A stretch of 64,000 nucleotides of DNA from MRBY01 sp943371005 (GCA_943371005.1 CALRTB020000001.1:1-64000); one strand, 5' to 3'; counted from the first letter of the stretch, positions 53,768 through 63,800 are shown. Translations and numbers: made by a program. The notes: generated by a model from the sequence alone, not told the origin.

Positions 53768-53906
53768 AAAACAACCCCGATCAAGCAAAAAAAACATTCT
53801 AAAAATCACAGGGGCTAACCTCGCATCTTGCACCATTAACAATCCGCCTCGCCTTGATAAAATATTGAATCCCTAGTCCTAACCCATCATTCCCCAAAAC
53901 AAAACA

Positions 53907-55826
53907 ATGCTGCGAACCCCCGTTGAGTTTCAAGATGAATTTGATGTCATCGTTATTGGTGCTGGCCATTCCGGTTGTGAAGCAGCCCTGGCCTCGGCTC
54001 GTTTAGGTTGCCGCACGCTGATGTTGACCCTCAACCTCGACAAAATCGCCTGGCAACCCTGTAACCCGGCGGTCGGCGGCCCCGCAAAATCCCAGTTAAC
54101 CCATGAAGTGGATGCCCTGGGGGGAGAAATCGGCAAGATGGCAGACCGCACCTATCTCCAAAAGCGGGTACTCAATGCGTCCCGGGGGCCAGCCGTCTGG
54201 GCTTTGCGTGCCCAAACCGATAAGCGCGAGTACGCTGCGGTGATGAAAAACATCGTTGAAAACCAAGACAACCTTGTGATTCGCGAGGGAATGGCGACGG
54301 ATCTTGTGTTGGGCAACAACGATGAAATTTGTGGGGTTCAAACCTATTTTGGCACTTGTTTTGGGGCAAAGGCCGTCGTCCTGACAACGGGGACTTTCCT
54401 CGGCGGAACGATCTGGATTGGGAACAAATCGATGCCTGCGGGCCGGGCCGGGGAATTTGCAGCGGTGGGCATGACGGAAACCTTAAACGAGTTGGGGTTT
54501 GAGACAGGGCGCTTAAAAACGGGAACCCCCGCCCGGGTCGATCGCCGTTCGGTCGATTACAGCAAAATGGAAATTCAACCGGCAGACACAGAAGTACGGT
54601 GGTTCAGCTTTGATCCAGAAGCCTGGGTAGAGCGCGAGCAAATGCCCTGTTACCTCACTCGGACAACCCAAAAAACCCATCAACTGATCAAAGATAATCT
54701 GCACCTGTCTCCCATTTATGGTGGCTTCATTGATTCCAAAGGCCCCCGTTATTGTCCGAGCATTGAAGACAAGATTGTCCGGTTTGCCGACAAAGATTCC
54801 CACCAAATTTTTATCGAACCGGAAGGGCGCACGATCCCGGAACTTTATATCCAAGGTTTTTCGACGGGACTCCCCGAAAGTCTCCAGTTGCAGATGCTCC
54901 AGAGTCTGCCGGGGATGGAAGATTGTGTGATGCTCCGCCCAGCCTATGCCGTCGAATATGACTACTTACCCGCAACCCAGTGCTACCCCACTCTGATGAC
55001 CAAACGCGTCGAAGGTTTATTCTCGGCGGGACAAATTAATGGCACCACGGGCTACGAAGAAGCGGCGGCCCAGGGGATCGTGGCAGGCATCAACGCGGCA
55101 AAATTTGCCCAGGGTCAGGACATGGTCATTTTCCCCCGAGAACAAAGCTATCTCGGCACTTTAATTGATGATCTGTGCACAAAAGATTTGCGGGAACCCT
55201 ACCGGATGCTGACCTCCCGTTCGGAATATCGCTTGATTCTCCGTTCCGATAATGCCGATCAGCGGTTAACGCCCCTGGGTCGGGAGATTGGCTTGATTGG
55301 CGATCGCCGTTGGGCCTTGTACCAAACTAAGCAAGAAAATATTGCGGCCGAAAAGGAACGACTCCACACAGAACGGGTTAAAGAATTGGATCCCTTGGGT
55401 CAGAAAATTGCAGCGGATACAGGCCAAAAAATTAAAAGTTCTGTGACCTTAGCGGATTTACTACGGCGACCCAAGTTCCACTACGCTGATCTCGCCAGTT
55501 ATGGCTTGGGGAATGAAGCACTCACCCAGGCGGAGCAGGCCGGGGCAGAAATTGATATTAAATATTCTGGTTATATCAAGCGACAACAAAATCAAATTGA
55601 CCAAATCAGCCGCCATGCTAATCGGAAATTGCCGGAAAGTTTAGATTACTTGACGGTGGAGACCCTTTCGATGGAAGCCCGGGAAAAATTAAATAAGGTG
55701 CGCCCCCTCACCATCGGCCAGGCCACGCGCATTGGTGGGGTAAACCCGGCAGACATTAATGCATTGCTGGTTTATTTAGAGGTGCAACACCGTCAAAAAA
55801 ATGCCCAGGAACCCGTTCCCTCTTAG
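53907..55826 (+). CDS. mnmG: tRNA uridine-5-carboxymethylaminomethyl synthesis enzyme
   Basis: A 639-residue FAD enzyme that with MnmE modifies U34 of several tRNAs. FAD motif GAGHSGCEAALASARLG, NPAVGGPAKSQLTHEVDALGG, LKTGTPARVDRRSVDYSKMEIQP, SPIYGGFIDSKGPRYCPSIEDKIVRF and the C-terminal GGVNPADINALLVYLE are typical. The length is normal. The stop overlaps that of the convergent ferredoxin-like gene by four bases. Confidence 0.98.
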   Translation: MLRTPVEFQDEFDVIVIGAGHSGCEAALASARLGCRTLMLTLNLDKIAWQPCNPAVGGPAKSQLTHEVDALGGEIGKMADRTYLQKRVLNASRGPAVWALRAQTDKREYAAVMKNIVENQDNLVIREGMATDLVLGNNDEICGVQTYFGTCFGAKAVVLTTGTFLGGTIWIGNKSMPAGRAGEFAAVGMTETLNELGFETGRLKTGTPARVDRRSVDYSKMEIQPADTEVRWFSFDPEAWVEREQMPCYLTRTTQKTHQLIKDNLHLSPIYGGFIDSKGPRYCPSIEDKIVRFADKDSHQIFIEPEGRTIPELYIQGFSTGLPESLQLQMLQSLPGMEDCVMLRPAYAVEYDYLPATQCYPTLMTKRVEGLFSAGQINGTTGYEEAAAQGIVAGINAAKFAQGQDMVIFPREQSYLGTLIDDLCTKDLREPYRMLTSRSEYRLILRSDNADQRLTPLGREIGLIGDRRWALYQTKQENIAAEKERLHTERVKELDPLGQKIAADTGQKIKSSVTLADLLRRPKFHYADLASYGLGNEALTQAEQAGAEIDIKYSGYIKRQQNQIDQISRHANRKLPESLDYLTVETLSMEAREKLNKVRPLTIGQATRIGGVNPADINALLVYLEVQHRQKNAQEPVPS

Positions 55827-56182
55827 GAGAATTGGCTTGGGGGATGGATTCTGGGGTTGAGTTTTGCTCGCACAGGATTAGCAATGTCTTGATACCCTAG
55901 GGGATCGTCCCGGTGGAGCGCGGCGCAAATATAAGGCACGTCGGTAGGGGTAACTTGGCAATACCATACCTCTGTGGGCACCAAGCGCACGGTCACGCCC
56001 AAATGACATTGCCCCTGGCAAGGACTTGGGATCGCAAAAACCTGTAGTGGTAGGGACATTTGCTGAAAAGCTTGCAGAACAAAAGCACTCCCCCGCTCAC
56101 GGCAGCTCCGGTGCTGGCAAACCAAAAGATAGCGATCGCCTGGTTGACCGGGCGGCATCAGGGGCAAACTTTCTGGGGACAT
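55823..56182 (-). CDS. Thioredoxin-like [2Fe-2S] ferredoxin
   Basis: A 119-residue protein of the thioredoxin-fold ferredoxin group (NuoE-like/COG3411). Four cysteines, in VCQHRSCRERGS and PSPCQGQCHLG, form the CX4-5C...CX3C cluster-binding pattern. Its C-terminal part, WYCQVTPTDVPYI, matches small cyanobacterial members. The electron partner is unknown. It diverges from the large sensor kinase, with 89 bases between starts. Confidence 0.82.
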   Translation of the reverse strand: MSPESLPLMPPGQPGDRYLLVCQHRSCRERGSAFVLQAFQQMSLPLQVFAIPSPCQGQCHLGVTVRLVPTEVWYCQVTPTDVPYICAALHRDDPLGYQDIANPVRAKLNPRIHPPSQFS

Positions 56183-56271
56183 GGCGAAACAGGGCAGAGA
56201 ATGGGGCAGCGGGCAATTTTAAAATTAGGCGCGACAATGGGGATGAGCACTTATCCATCTCAACCGGGCCA

Positions 56272-58872
56272 ATGACGTATCTTCCGCTGGCACAAGCATC
56301 AACCCTGACAAAGTCATTACTACATATTTTGATTGTAGGAGAAGATTTAGGGCGATCGCCCCTGGAGGATTGCCTAGAAAAAATTTCTCGGTGGCGTCTC
56401 CATTGGCGATCGCAACCCTTTGTGACCCCCCTAGAACCCGCTGATCTGATCATTCTCCTTTGCCCTGAGGCGCCAACCGCAACGTGGCTTGATCAAATTT
56501 TGGCCCTGGCGCTTCCTGTGGTGGTCATTACTGCAGCCCCCCTGCCCAAAAAGCAGCCTGGCTTGATTGCAATTCCCCCGGGGGAACTCTCTCCTTTGAC
56601 CCTCGAACTTGGTTTTCGGGCTGTACTCCAAGAAAAATCCCCCGACTTAGTACGCCAGCCAGCCCCCCGTCCCCTGGAAACCCATCTCCAGCTCACCACC
56701 ATTCTGGTCAAATTTTCCCAGGCCCTTTTCCGTCCCGAAGCCACCCTCGATCAAGCCTTGGGAATTTTGGGCCGCCACCTCCAGATGGAGCGGATCACAA
56801 TTTTTCAATGGCGTTGGGACGGGGTCGGTCAAATTAATTCGCCCCCCAAAATTGTCGAACAATGGTCCTATGATGGGTCTCCCCCTTGCCAAAAAAAGGT
56901 CGCGGAATTTCCTCTCCATTGGTGGCAGTTACTGCTAGAGCTTGGTGATGTCGTGGCGATCTCCCACCAGCACCAAGACCTGAAATTAGTCCCCCTATTG
57001 GAATTTCTGGAGGTCAAGGCATTTCTGGGGCTACCAATTTTTGACCACCAAGGCCACCACTGGGGGCATTTAATTTTCACCAGCGAAGCTCCCCGCGCTC
57101 ATCCCTGGTCGGCCCTCGAAATTCAAACCCTGAAGATGGCGGCGGAACTGCTCCACCACAACTTAATCCGCACCGTTACCCAGCGGGAACTAGAAGCCTC
57201 TGAAGCGCTCTACGCCGGGATTGTGACCCATTCTGCGGAGGCCATTTTTTTGGTGCGCGTTCACCGGGCGATCGCCATTACCACCGCTGCCCCCGTTGAC
57301 TTAACCGAAGCAGTGACTAAATTTACCTTTGAAATGGTCAACCCCACCTACTGCGAAAAAATGGGGGTTTATCCCCGGCAAGTCATTGGTAAATCCCCCC
57401 AAACTGTCTTTCCCGAAAAGCTGGCCCAACAACTGTGTGATTCTTTCCAGGGTTGCCTCGAAATTGGCGAAACCCTGCTGTTTGAAGAAGTCATTGAACT
57501 CCCCGACTGTACCCAAATTTGGCGCACCTGTCTGATCCCGATCCGCGATCGCCAGGGCACCATCCAACAGATCCAAGGCAGTGCCCGGGATGTCACCGAA
57601 GAACGCCAGCTAGAACTGACCAAAATGCGCTACAGCCGCCACCAACATATGTTGGCTTCCTTGACGGTTAAAATTTTGCGCTCCTGGGATATGGAAAAAA
57701 TGCTGACCACGACGGTGCAGGAACTCCGCAAAACCCTCCAAGCCGACCGGGTGATTTTTTGGGAGATGTTGAATGAAACCGAAGGCAAAGTGACGGCGGA
57801 GGCGACTCACCCAAACGTCCGCTCGATGCTCCACAGTCGGTTCCCCGTTGCAGCTTTTAACCGGGGCGATTTTGATCTGTTTCGCCAGGGAGAACTCCAG
57901 ACTTGCATCGACGTAGAAGCCGCGAAATTTCCCCCGGCCCACGATGCCATGCTCCGGGAATATGGCGTTGTCGCCTATGCCGTTTTACCCGTCCTGGTGA
58001 GTGCCATGGATGATCCAGAAGGAGAGCCGCGGCTGAAGGGTTTGATCTGTGTCCAGCAGTGCCATTTTCCTCAAATTTGGAACGCCGATGAATTGCATCT
58101 CCTGCGCCAGCTCATTAATCAAATTTGTATTGCCCTAAACCAGGCGGAACTGCTACAACGCCAACGCCATTACACCAACGAATTAGCCCGTTCTAACCAA
58201 GAACTCGAACAGTTTGCCTACGTGGCTTCCCATGATCTCCAGGAACCGTTGCAACTGGTGGCTAATTATGCCCAACTGCTGGCTCGCCGCAATGGCGATC
58301 GCCTGGATGAGCGCTCCCAACGTTATCTCCAGCACATCACCGCTGGCACCCGCACGATGCAAACGCAAATTCAAGATTTGTTGCGTTATTCCCGCCTGAA
58401 TACCCGTCAAAGTAAATCGGAACTGGTGTCCATGGAGGATTGTCTCCAACGGGCGATCGCCAACCTCAAACTCAAACTTAAGCGGACCCACACCCAACTC
58501 CACTGCCCCAAAACTCTCCCAGAAGTCCTTGGGGACGGGAGCCAACTCCAGAGCCTCTGGCAAAATCTCCTCAGTAATGCAATTAAATACCGGGGCGATC
58601 GCCCACCCGAAATCACGATCAACATTACCCAAGACGAACATCACTGGCAGTTTATGGTCAAAGATAACGGCATTGGCATCGATCCCAAACATCAAAAGCG
58701 CATTTTCCAAATTTTCCAGCGGCTCCACACCCAGGAAGAATATCCCGGTACTGGCATTGGCCTCGCCATCTGTCACCGCATTGTCAAAATCCATGGGGGC
58801 GATATTTGGGTCACTTCTGAACCCCAAGCCGGGGCGACATTTCACTTTACCCTGCCGATTTATCACCATTGA
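56272..58872 (+). CDS. Multi-sensor histidine kinase (GAF-PAS-GAF-HisKA)
   Basis: An 866-residue soluble kinase. Residues 15-120 look like a receiver-like domain without a phospho-acceptor (LHILIVGEDLGRSPL, LIILLCPEAP). A GAF domain (about 150-310), a PAS domain (320-450) and a second GAF (470-640) follow, then HisKA with His in FAYVASHDLQEPLQLVANYAQLL and an intact HATPase (NLLSNAIKYRG, VKDNGIGID, GTGIGLAI). The kinase part resembles Cph1. The second GAF has no bilin-attachment Cys-His, so it is unlikely to be a phytochrome. I start at ATG 56272; the upstream in-frame part overlaps the divergent gene. A response regulator lies 180 bases downstream. Confidence 0.88.
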   Translation: MTYLPLAQASTLTKSLLHILIVGEDLGRSPLEDCLEKISRWRLHWRSQPFVTPLEPADLIILLCPEAPTATWLDQILALALPVVVITAAPLPKKQPGLIAIPPGELSPLTLELGFRAVLQEKSPDLVRQPAPRPLETHLQLTTILVKFSQALFRPEATLDQALGILGRHLQMERITIFQWRWDGVGQINSPPKIVEQWSYDGSPPCQKKVAEFPLHWWQLLLELGDVVAISHQHQDLKLVPLLEFLEVKAFLGLPIFDHQGHHWGHLIFTSEAPRAHPWSALEIQTLKMAAELLHHNLIRTVTQRELEASEALYAGIVTHSAEAIFLVRVHRAIAITTAAPVDLTEAVTKFTFEMVNPTYCEKMGVYPRQVIGKSPQTVFPEKLAQQLCDSFQGCLEIGETLLFEEVIELPDCTQIWRTCLIPIRDRQGTIQQIQGSARDVTEERQLELTKMRYSRHQHMLASLTVKILRSWDMEKMLTTTVQELRKTLQADRVIFWEMLNETEGKVTAEATHPNVRSMLHSRFPVAAFNRGDFDLFRQGELQTCIDVEAAKFPPAHDAMLREYGVVAYAVLPVLVSAMDDPEGEPRLKGLICVQQCHFPQIWNADELHLLRQLINQICIALNQAELLQRQRHYTNELARSNQELEQFAYVASHDLQEPLQLVANYAQLLARRNGDRLDERSQRYLQHITAGTRTMQTQIQDLLRYSRLNTRQSKSELVSMEDCLQRAIANLKLKLKRTHTQLHCPKTLPEVLGDGSQLQSLWQNLLSNAIKYRGDRPPEITINITQDEHHWQFMVKDNGIGIDPKHQKRIFQIFQRLHTQEEYPGTGIGLAICHRIVKIHGGDIWVTSEPQAGATFHFTLPIYHH

Positions 58873-59052
58873 GTGATTGATCAGCAGTCAGTCTAGGGCG
58901 ATCGCCTTGGGCACGACAAAATAACAGAAAAACTTAAGGTACCCATGGGGTCACACCCCTAGATAGGTTCGATAAGATTGAGGTCAATAGTATATTTTGA
59001 AAAACTTAGAGTCATCGTAGCCTAGACCCTTTGGCTTCTAACCCAAACGCCC

Positions 59053-59571
59053 TTGACCCAAACCCCAAACGCCTCCATTTACCATGCTTGTTCTTTGACG
59101 GCCATCCAACGCTCCATTTTGATGGTGGATGATCAACCTGGCTATCTAGAGTTGATGGCAGAAGTCGTCGAAGAATATTTCCCAGAATTAGACCTCCAGA
59201 CAGCCCCAGATGGGGAACAAGCCTGGCAGTTTCTCAACCAAAGCCAATCTCCTGTCCCGTCGACCCCTGAGAGCCCCTGGCATTGGATTTATCCGTCGCT
59301 GATTATTTCAGATCTAAATTTACCCAAGATATCCGGCGTCGAACTCCTCCATCGCATCAAACAAGATCCCTACCTCCAGGCGATCCCAGTGATCATTTTT
59401 AGCACCTCCCAAGCCGAACAAGATATTCTCCGTTGCTACCAGGCCCAGGCAAACTGCTTTATCACCAAACCCAGTAACGTCGATGATTTCTTTACCGTTG
59501 TGCAGCAAATCATCGCTTTTTGGTTGAATTTGGTGACTTTACCCCATTTTCCGCCGCAACAGATCCCTTGA
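59053..59571 (+). CDS. Rcp1-like single-domain response regulator
   Basis: A 172-residue receiver with a short N-terminal head. The acidic pair is in LMVDDQPGYLEL, phospho-acceptor Asp in LIISDLNLPKISG, conserved Ser/Thr in VIIFSTSQAE and Lys in NCFITKPSNVDDF. An internal insertion (SPVPSTPESPW) and the C-terminal hydrophobic tail resemble Rcp1 regulators paired with phytochrome-like kinases. It has no DNA-binding domain. The only in-frame start after the upstream stop is TTG. It is probably the target of the preceding kinase. Confidence 0.85.
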   Translation: MTQTPNASIYHACSLTAIQRSILMVDDQPGYLELMAEVVEEYFPELDLQTAPDGEQAWQFLNQSQSPVPSTPESPWHWIYPSLIISDLNLPKISGVELLHRIKQDPYLQAIPVIIFSTSQAEQDILRCYQAQANCFITKPSNVDDFFTVVQQIIAFWLNLVTLPHFPPQQIP

Positions 59572-59624
59572 GACAATTTTGACGTATAGTTTTAGGTCTA
59601 TTTTTCGGTTATCGCAGTTAGGGA

Positions 59625-60542
59625 ATGTCCATGTCTCAATTTGCCTTACAAGATTTCATTGGTTCTGAAGTAGAACGGAGTTACGCCGAATCTCCGGTGG
59701 TCATTTTGCCCATTCCCTATGAAGCGACAACCACCTATCGCAAAGGTTGTGAATGGGGGCCGGACGCCCTGTTAGAAGCGTCTCACCAGTTGGAATGTTA
59801 TGACGATGAGTTGCGCCGGGAAACTTGTTTTGATGTGGGAATTTTTACCCATGGGGCGATCGCCGATACGCGCCAGAATCCCGAACTGTCTGCCGAGGAA
59901 ATGTTAGCGGTCACCAGCGAAACCACCCAAAATCTGCTGCAAGATGGCAAATTTGTCATCGCCCTGGGGGGAGAACACGCCATCACCACAGGGGTTGTCA
60001 AAGGGCATCTGGAGTTTTACCAAGAACCCTTTACGGTGGTGCAAATTGACGCCCATGCGGATCTGCGCCAGAGCTACGAAGGCTCCGAACATAACCATGC
60101 TTGCATTATGCGACGGGTGATGGATTTGGGGTTGCCGAGTTTGCCCGTGGCGATCCGGAGTCTCTGTCGGGAAGAAGCGGATCTATTGGCCGCGAAAGAA
60201 ATTCCTGTCATTTGGGCGTGGGATATGCAAAATGACCCCAACTGGATCGACAGGGCGATCGCCAATATTAAAACCGAAAAAGTCTTCCTTACCATTGACC
60301 TAGACGGCATTGATCCGACCCTCATCGCTGGCGTTGGCACCCCCGAACCCGGTGGCATGGATTGGTACAGCACCCTACGTTTCCTGCGTCGCCTGTTCCG
60401 GGAAAAACAGGTGATCGGCTGCGACATTATGGAACTGGCACCCCTAGATGACTCTGTAGTGTCTGAGTATACCGCCGCCAAGCTCGTGTATAAACTCATC
60501 GGCTACTGGTACGAAAATCGCGAAACTTCTCCAGAGGCTTGA
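59625..60542 (+). CDS. speB: Agmatinase / ureohydrolase
   Basis: A 305-residue ureohydrolase-fold enzyme. The binuclear manganese motifs are GGEHAITTG, QIDAHADLR and TIDLDGIDPTLIAGVGTPEPGG. Substrate is called agmatine on overall similarity; guanidine or guanidinobutyrate hydrolysis cannot be excluded, since cyanobacterial enzymes in this family include guanidine hydrolases. Met3 (59631) is an alternative start. Confidence 0.85.
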   Translation: MSMSQFALQDFIGSEVERSYAESPVVILPIPYEATTTYRKGCEWGPDALLEASHQLECYDDELRRETCFDVGIFTHGAIADTRQNPELSAEEMLAVTSETTQNLLQDGKFVIALGGEHAITTGVVKGHLEFYQEPFTVVQIDAHADLRQSYEGSEHNHACIMRRVMDLGLPSLPVAIRSLCREEADLLAAKEIPVIWAWDMQNDPNWIDRAIANIKTEKVFLTIDLDGIDPTLIAGVGTPEPGGMDWYSTLRFLRRLFREKQVIGCDIMELAPLDDSVVSEYTAAKLVYKLIGYWYENRETSPEA

Positions 60543-60636
60543 AGCGGGGCTGATCCCAAGGCCCATTGTAGAGATCTGCTCTGGCCTTAAGGAATAATAC
60601 AGTTGTCAATTTTTAGATCATCCGACTCTTAATTCC

Positions 60637-61116
60637 ATGACGACCCTTTCCCTCGGCCAAGCAGCCCCTGATTTTGCCCTTACTAATGCCCAAGGAGAAA
60701 CCCGGACCCTGGCGGATTACGGCGGCAAATGGCTCATTTTTTATTTTTACCCCAAGGACAATACCCCCGGTTGCACCACCGAAGCGCTAGATTTTACGGC
60801 CCTTGTCCCCGAATTTACAGCTTTAGATGCCGTGATCGTGGGGGTCAGTCCTGATTCGGAAAAATCCCATGGCCGTTTCATTGAGAAGAAAGAATTAACC
60901 ATCGAACTGTTGAGTGATCCCGACCATCAGACCGCCGAGGCCTACGGGGTCTGGCAACTGAAAAAATTCATGGGTAAAGAATATATGGGAATCGTTCGAA
61001 GCACATTTTTGATTGATCCCCAGGGTCAAGTGGCGGCAATTTGGTCAAAGGTGAAGGTCAAAGGCCATGCCCAAACGGTTCTGGAGACGCTCAAGGCGCA
61101 ACTGTCGGGAAATTAG
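60637..61116 (+). CDS. bcp: Peroxiredoxin, PrxQ/BCP type
   Basis: A 159-residue thiol peroxidase. The peroxidatic cysteine is in YFYPKDNTPGCTTEALDF. The resolving Cys found five residues later in many PrxQ proteins is absent (Ala/Leu there), so this is a one-cysteine variant. It reduces peroxides with thioredoxin or another thiol. The stop overlaps the convergent methyltransferase gene by four bases. Confidence 0.92.
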   Translation: MTTLSLGQAAPDFALTNAQGETRTLADYGGKWLIFYFYPKDNTPGCTTEALDFTALVPEFTALDAVIVGVSPDSEKSHGRFIEKKELTIELLSDPDHQTAEAYGVWQLKKFMGKEYMGIVRSTFLIDPQGQVAAIWSKVKVKGHAQTVLETLKAQLSGN

Positions 61117-61901
61117 GGAAGAGTTTGGTGATCCCGCTGGCGACGAGCCTCATAGAGCATCAAGGCACAGGCGATCGCCACATTAAGAGACTCCACCCCT
61201 GGCCCCATGGGAATCTGTACCGTTTCGTTGGCAAGGCGGGCGATCGCTGGGGATAAACCAGCCCCTTCGTTACCCAATAAAATCAAACTCGGTTGTCGCC
61301 AGTCGATATCCCAATAGGTTTTGGTCGCCTGGGGCAGGGTGGCCACAATCTGCACCCCCTGGGCGCGATACCGTTGCAGTTGTTCAGCGAAGGTGGGGAT
61401 AACCACGGGCGTCGTCTGGAACCAAGCCCCCACCGAGGCCCGCAACACCTTCGGATTACTGGGGTTGACGCTGTCACTACTCAACAACAGACCATCGACC
61501 GCCGTGGCCGTGGCCGTGCGAATAATTGTCCCCAGGTTGCCCGGATCTTGGAGTCGCTCCACTGCTACCCCCAGTTGGAGGGTTTGGGGTGGGGTTTGGG
61601 AAATCAATGCTTGGTTGAGGGTTGCGACAATGCCATCAGGATTCACGGTGGTCGCCACCTTTTGCAGCACCTCTTCGGAAACCAAGGTTTGGCGATCGCC
61701 TTTGAGCTGGCTGGCCAATGTCGGATATTTAGCCTGCCAAGCTTCCGTAAACAGCACCGTCTGAAAGGTAAATCCCTTGGCGATCGCCGCCTCGATTAAA
61801 TTTGTCCCCTCAAGTAGCAAATAACCCTGTTTCTGCCGCTCCCGCCCTTGGTGCAGCTTCCGAATCTCCTTAACCAGTGGGTTTTGTAAACTTGTAAGCA
61901 T
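61113..61901 (-). CDS. TrmH/SpoU-family RNA 2'-O-methyltransferase
   Basis: A 262-residue SPOUT enzyme. An N-terminal L30e-like substrate domain (LVKEIRKLHQGRERQKQGYLLLEGTNLIEAA) precedes the knot with motif 1 DPGNLGTIIRTATA, motif 2 LILLGNEGAGLS and motif 3 ESLNVAIACALMLYEARRQ. The rRNA or tRNA target is unknown. The ATG at 61899-61901 is chosen: the 33 codons before it run toward the tRNA-Leu gene and have no family similarity. Confidence 0.9.
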   Translation of the reverse strand: MLTSLQNPLVKEIRKLHQGRERQKQGYLLLEGTNLIEAAIAKGFTFQTVLFTEAWQAKYPTLASQLKGDRQTLVSEEVLQKVATTVNPDGIVATLNQALISQTPPQTLQLGVAVERLQDPGNLGTIIRTATATAVDGLLLSSDSVNPSNPKVLRASVGAWFQTTPVVIPTFAEQLQRYRAQGVQIVATLPQATKTYWDIDWRQPSLILLGNEGAGLSPAIARLANETVQIPMGPGVESLNVAIACALMLYEARRQRDHQTLP

Positions 61902-61973
61902 CTTTGCCCCCATCGACCTTACCATTGCCGTTAAAGGATTTCGGGCAAGGCTAACTATTTTTTGAAGGGTAGA

Positions 61974-62059
61974 TGCGGAACGCGAGACTTGAACTCGCAA
62001 GGGATAAAACTCCCACTAGAACCTGAATCTAGCGCGTCTACCAATTCCGCCAGTTCCGC
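61974..62059 (-). tRNA. tRNA-Leu (CAG anticodon)
   Basis: An 86-base class II tRNA. Acceptor arms GCGGAAC and GTTCCGC plus discriminator A pair fully; the anticodon stem CTAGA/TCTAG closes the loop TTCAGGT with anticodon CAG; a long variable arm (GGGAGTTTTATCCC) and T-loop GTTCAAGTC follow. CCA is not encoded, which is usual in cyanobacteria. Confidence 0.97.
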
Positions 62060-62261
62060 AGGTGAATATGCAATTACACAATCAACAATTATTACTTGAA
62101 CTACGAGAAGCGTCAAGTCAATTGCCAAAAGATTATCTATAGCTTCAGAACCTATTCTAAACCGTGAACAAAAAAGTGTAATTCTGAGCAACATAGACCA
62201 AGACTTTCCGGTAGAATCAAGACGAAAATTTGACAAAATTTCCCCCATCTTCTTTCCATTT

Positions 62262-63593
62262 GTGGAGGATCGACCCATTAAAACTTCTGCCCCCCTCACC
62301 CCCACCAGCACAACCGCTGAAACCATCCTCAAAATTGAAGGGCGACACCCCCTCAGTGGCGAGGTCAGGATCAGTGGCGCGAAAAATTCTGCCCTGGCCA
62401 TCATGGCGGGAACCCTACTCTGTAGTGATCAATGTCGTCTAACAAATATCCCCGACTTGGCGGATATCAAACGGATGGCCGAAGTGATTGCCGCCCTTGG
62501 GGTTCAAATCATTGCGACCCCTGGTAGCCTTGATTTCGATACCCGTCACCTCAGGACAGCAGAAGCGCCCTACGAATTGGTATCCAAGCTGCGGGCGAGC
62601 TTTTTTGTTATTGGCCCACTTCTTGCCCGCCTTGGGGAAGCTAAAGTGCCGATGCCAGGGGGCTGTGCCATTGGTGCTAGGCCCGTAGATCTCCATGTGC
62701 GAGGTCTCCAGGCGATGGGGGCCGAGGTGATTATTGAACATGGGGTTGTCCAAGCGACAGTCAAGGGAAATCGGCGACGACTCCAGGGGGCCAAGATCTA
62801 CTTAGATTATCCAAGCGTTGGGGCCACAGAAACCCTGATGATGGCGGCGACCCTCGCCGAAGGGGAAACGATCATTGAAAATGCCGCCCAGGAACCAGAG
62901 ATTGTTGATCTGGCAAACTTCTGTCGGTCCATGGGGGCACATATCAGCGGGGATGGCAGTAACAAGATTGTGATTCAAGGGTGCGATCGCCTCCACGCCA
63001 CCGATTATCCCATCATCCCTGACCGCATTGAGGCGGGGACTTTTCTCGTAGCAGGGGCCATTACCCAGTCAGAATTTAGTGTATTTCCCGTCGTCCCAGA
63101 CCACCTTTTACCGGTGATTGCCAAGCTCGAAGCAACGGGGACAAAGGTCATTGCCGAAGGACCAAACCGCCTCCGCATTAAACCCCAAGGGATTCTCCGG
63201 GCAACGGACATTGAAACCTTGCCCTATCCCGGTTTTCCCACGGATATGCAAGCCCAATTCATGGCGTTGCTCACCCTCTGTGAAGGTAGCAGTGTCGTCA
63301 CGGAAACGGTTTTTGAAAACCGGATGCACCACGTAGCAGAATTTAAGCGCATGGGTGCGGATGTCAAGATTAAGGGCAATAACGCCATTATCAAAGGCGT
63401 TCCTTTCTTGTCTGGGGCTCCGGTAATGGCAACGGATCTCCGGGCTTCGGCGGCCTTGGTTTTGGTTGGTTTAGCGGCTGAGGGCACAACCATCATGCGC
63501 GAAGTACACCACATGGATCGAGGCTATGATGACCTCGAAGGGAAGTTTAAGGGACTAGGCGCAAAAATCGAACGTCTGACTGCGACTCTCTAA
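62262..63593 (+). CDS. murA: UDP-N-acetylglucosamine 1-carboxyvinyltransferase
   Basis: A 443-residue enzyme for the first committed step of peptidoglycan synthesis. The start is GTG. SGAKNSALAIMAG, the catalytic Cys135 in MPGGCAIGARPVDLH (target of fosfomycin in homologues), YLDYPSVGATETLMMAATLAEG and NRMHHVAEFKRMGA are all present. The retained cysteine predicts sensitivity to fosfomycin-type inactivation. Confidence 0.98.
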   Translation: MEDRPIKTSAPLTPTSTTAETILKIEGRHPLSGEVRISGAKNSALAIMAGTLLCSDQCRLTNIPDLADIKRMAEVIAALGVQIIATPGSLDFDTRHLRTAEAPYELVSKLRASFFVIGPLLARLGEAKVPMPGGCAIGARPVDLHVRGLQAMGAEVIIEHGVVQATVKGNRRRLQGAKIYLDYPSVGATETLMMAATLAEGETIIENAAQEPEIVDLANFCRSMGAHISGDGSNKIVIQGCDRLHATDYPIIPDRIEAGTFLVAGAITQSEFSVFPVVPDHLLPVIAKLEATGTKVIAEGPNRLRIKPQGILRATDIETLPYPGFPTDMQAQFMALLTLCEGSSVVTETVFENRMHHVAEFKRMGADVKIKGNNAIIKGVPFLSGAPVMATDLRASAALVLVGLAAEGTTIMREVHHMDRGYDDLEGKFKGLGAKIERLTATL

Positions 63594-63631
63594 CTAATTT
63601 GCCAATTCCCCTAAATTCAAAAAAAGCAAAG

Positions 63632-63662
63632 AGGTTCAGCCCCAGGGTTGGACCTTTTTTCT
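63632..63662 (+). terminator. Rho-independent terminator of murA
   Basis: AGGTTCAGCCC pairs with GGGTTGGACCT (two G-U pairs and one mismatch) across a short loop, followed by six T. It lies about 40 bases past the murA stop. Confidence 0.75.
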
Positions 63663-63800
63663 GTTGTGGTTCTCCCCAAAGCCAATACAAGAATGATTTC
63701 ACTAAACAAAAAATAACGATCACCGCCCAGGGAGCAATCGTTTTGATGATTCGGGTTTGTTTAAGGGAAAAATGCTGGTTTAGGGAAGACTTTCGGAAGA

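Noticed and set aside
56026..56271. N-terminal extension of the large sensor kinase
   Set aside because: It overlaps the divergent ferredoxin-like gene on the other strand and has no domain character; ATG 56272 is preferred.
57680..58180. Phytochrome-type bilin site in the second GAF of the large kinase
   Set aside because: The Cys-His at the attachment position is replaced (AHDAML), so despite the Cph1-like kinase part a chromophore is unlikely.
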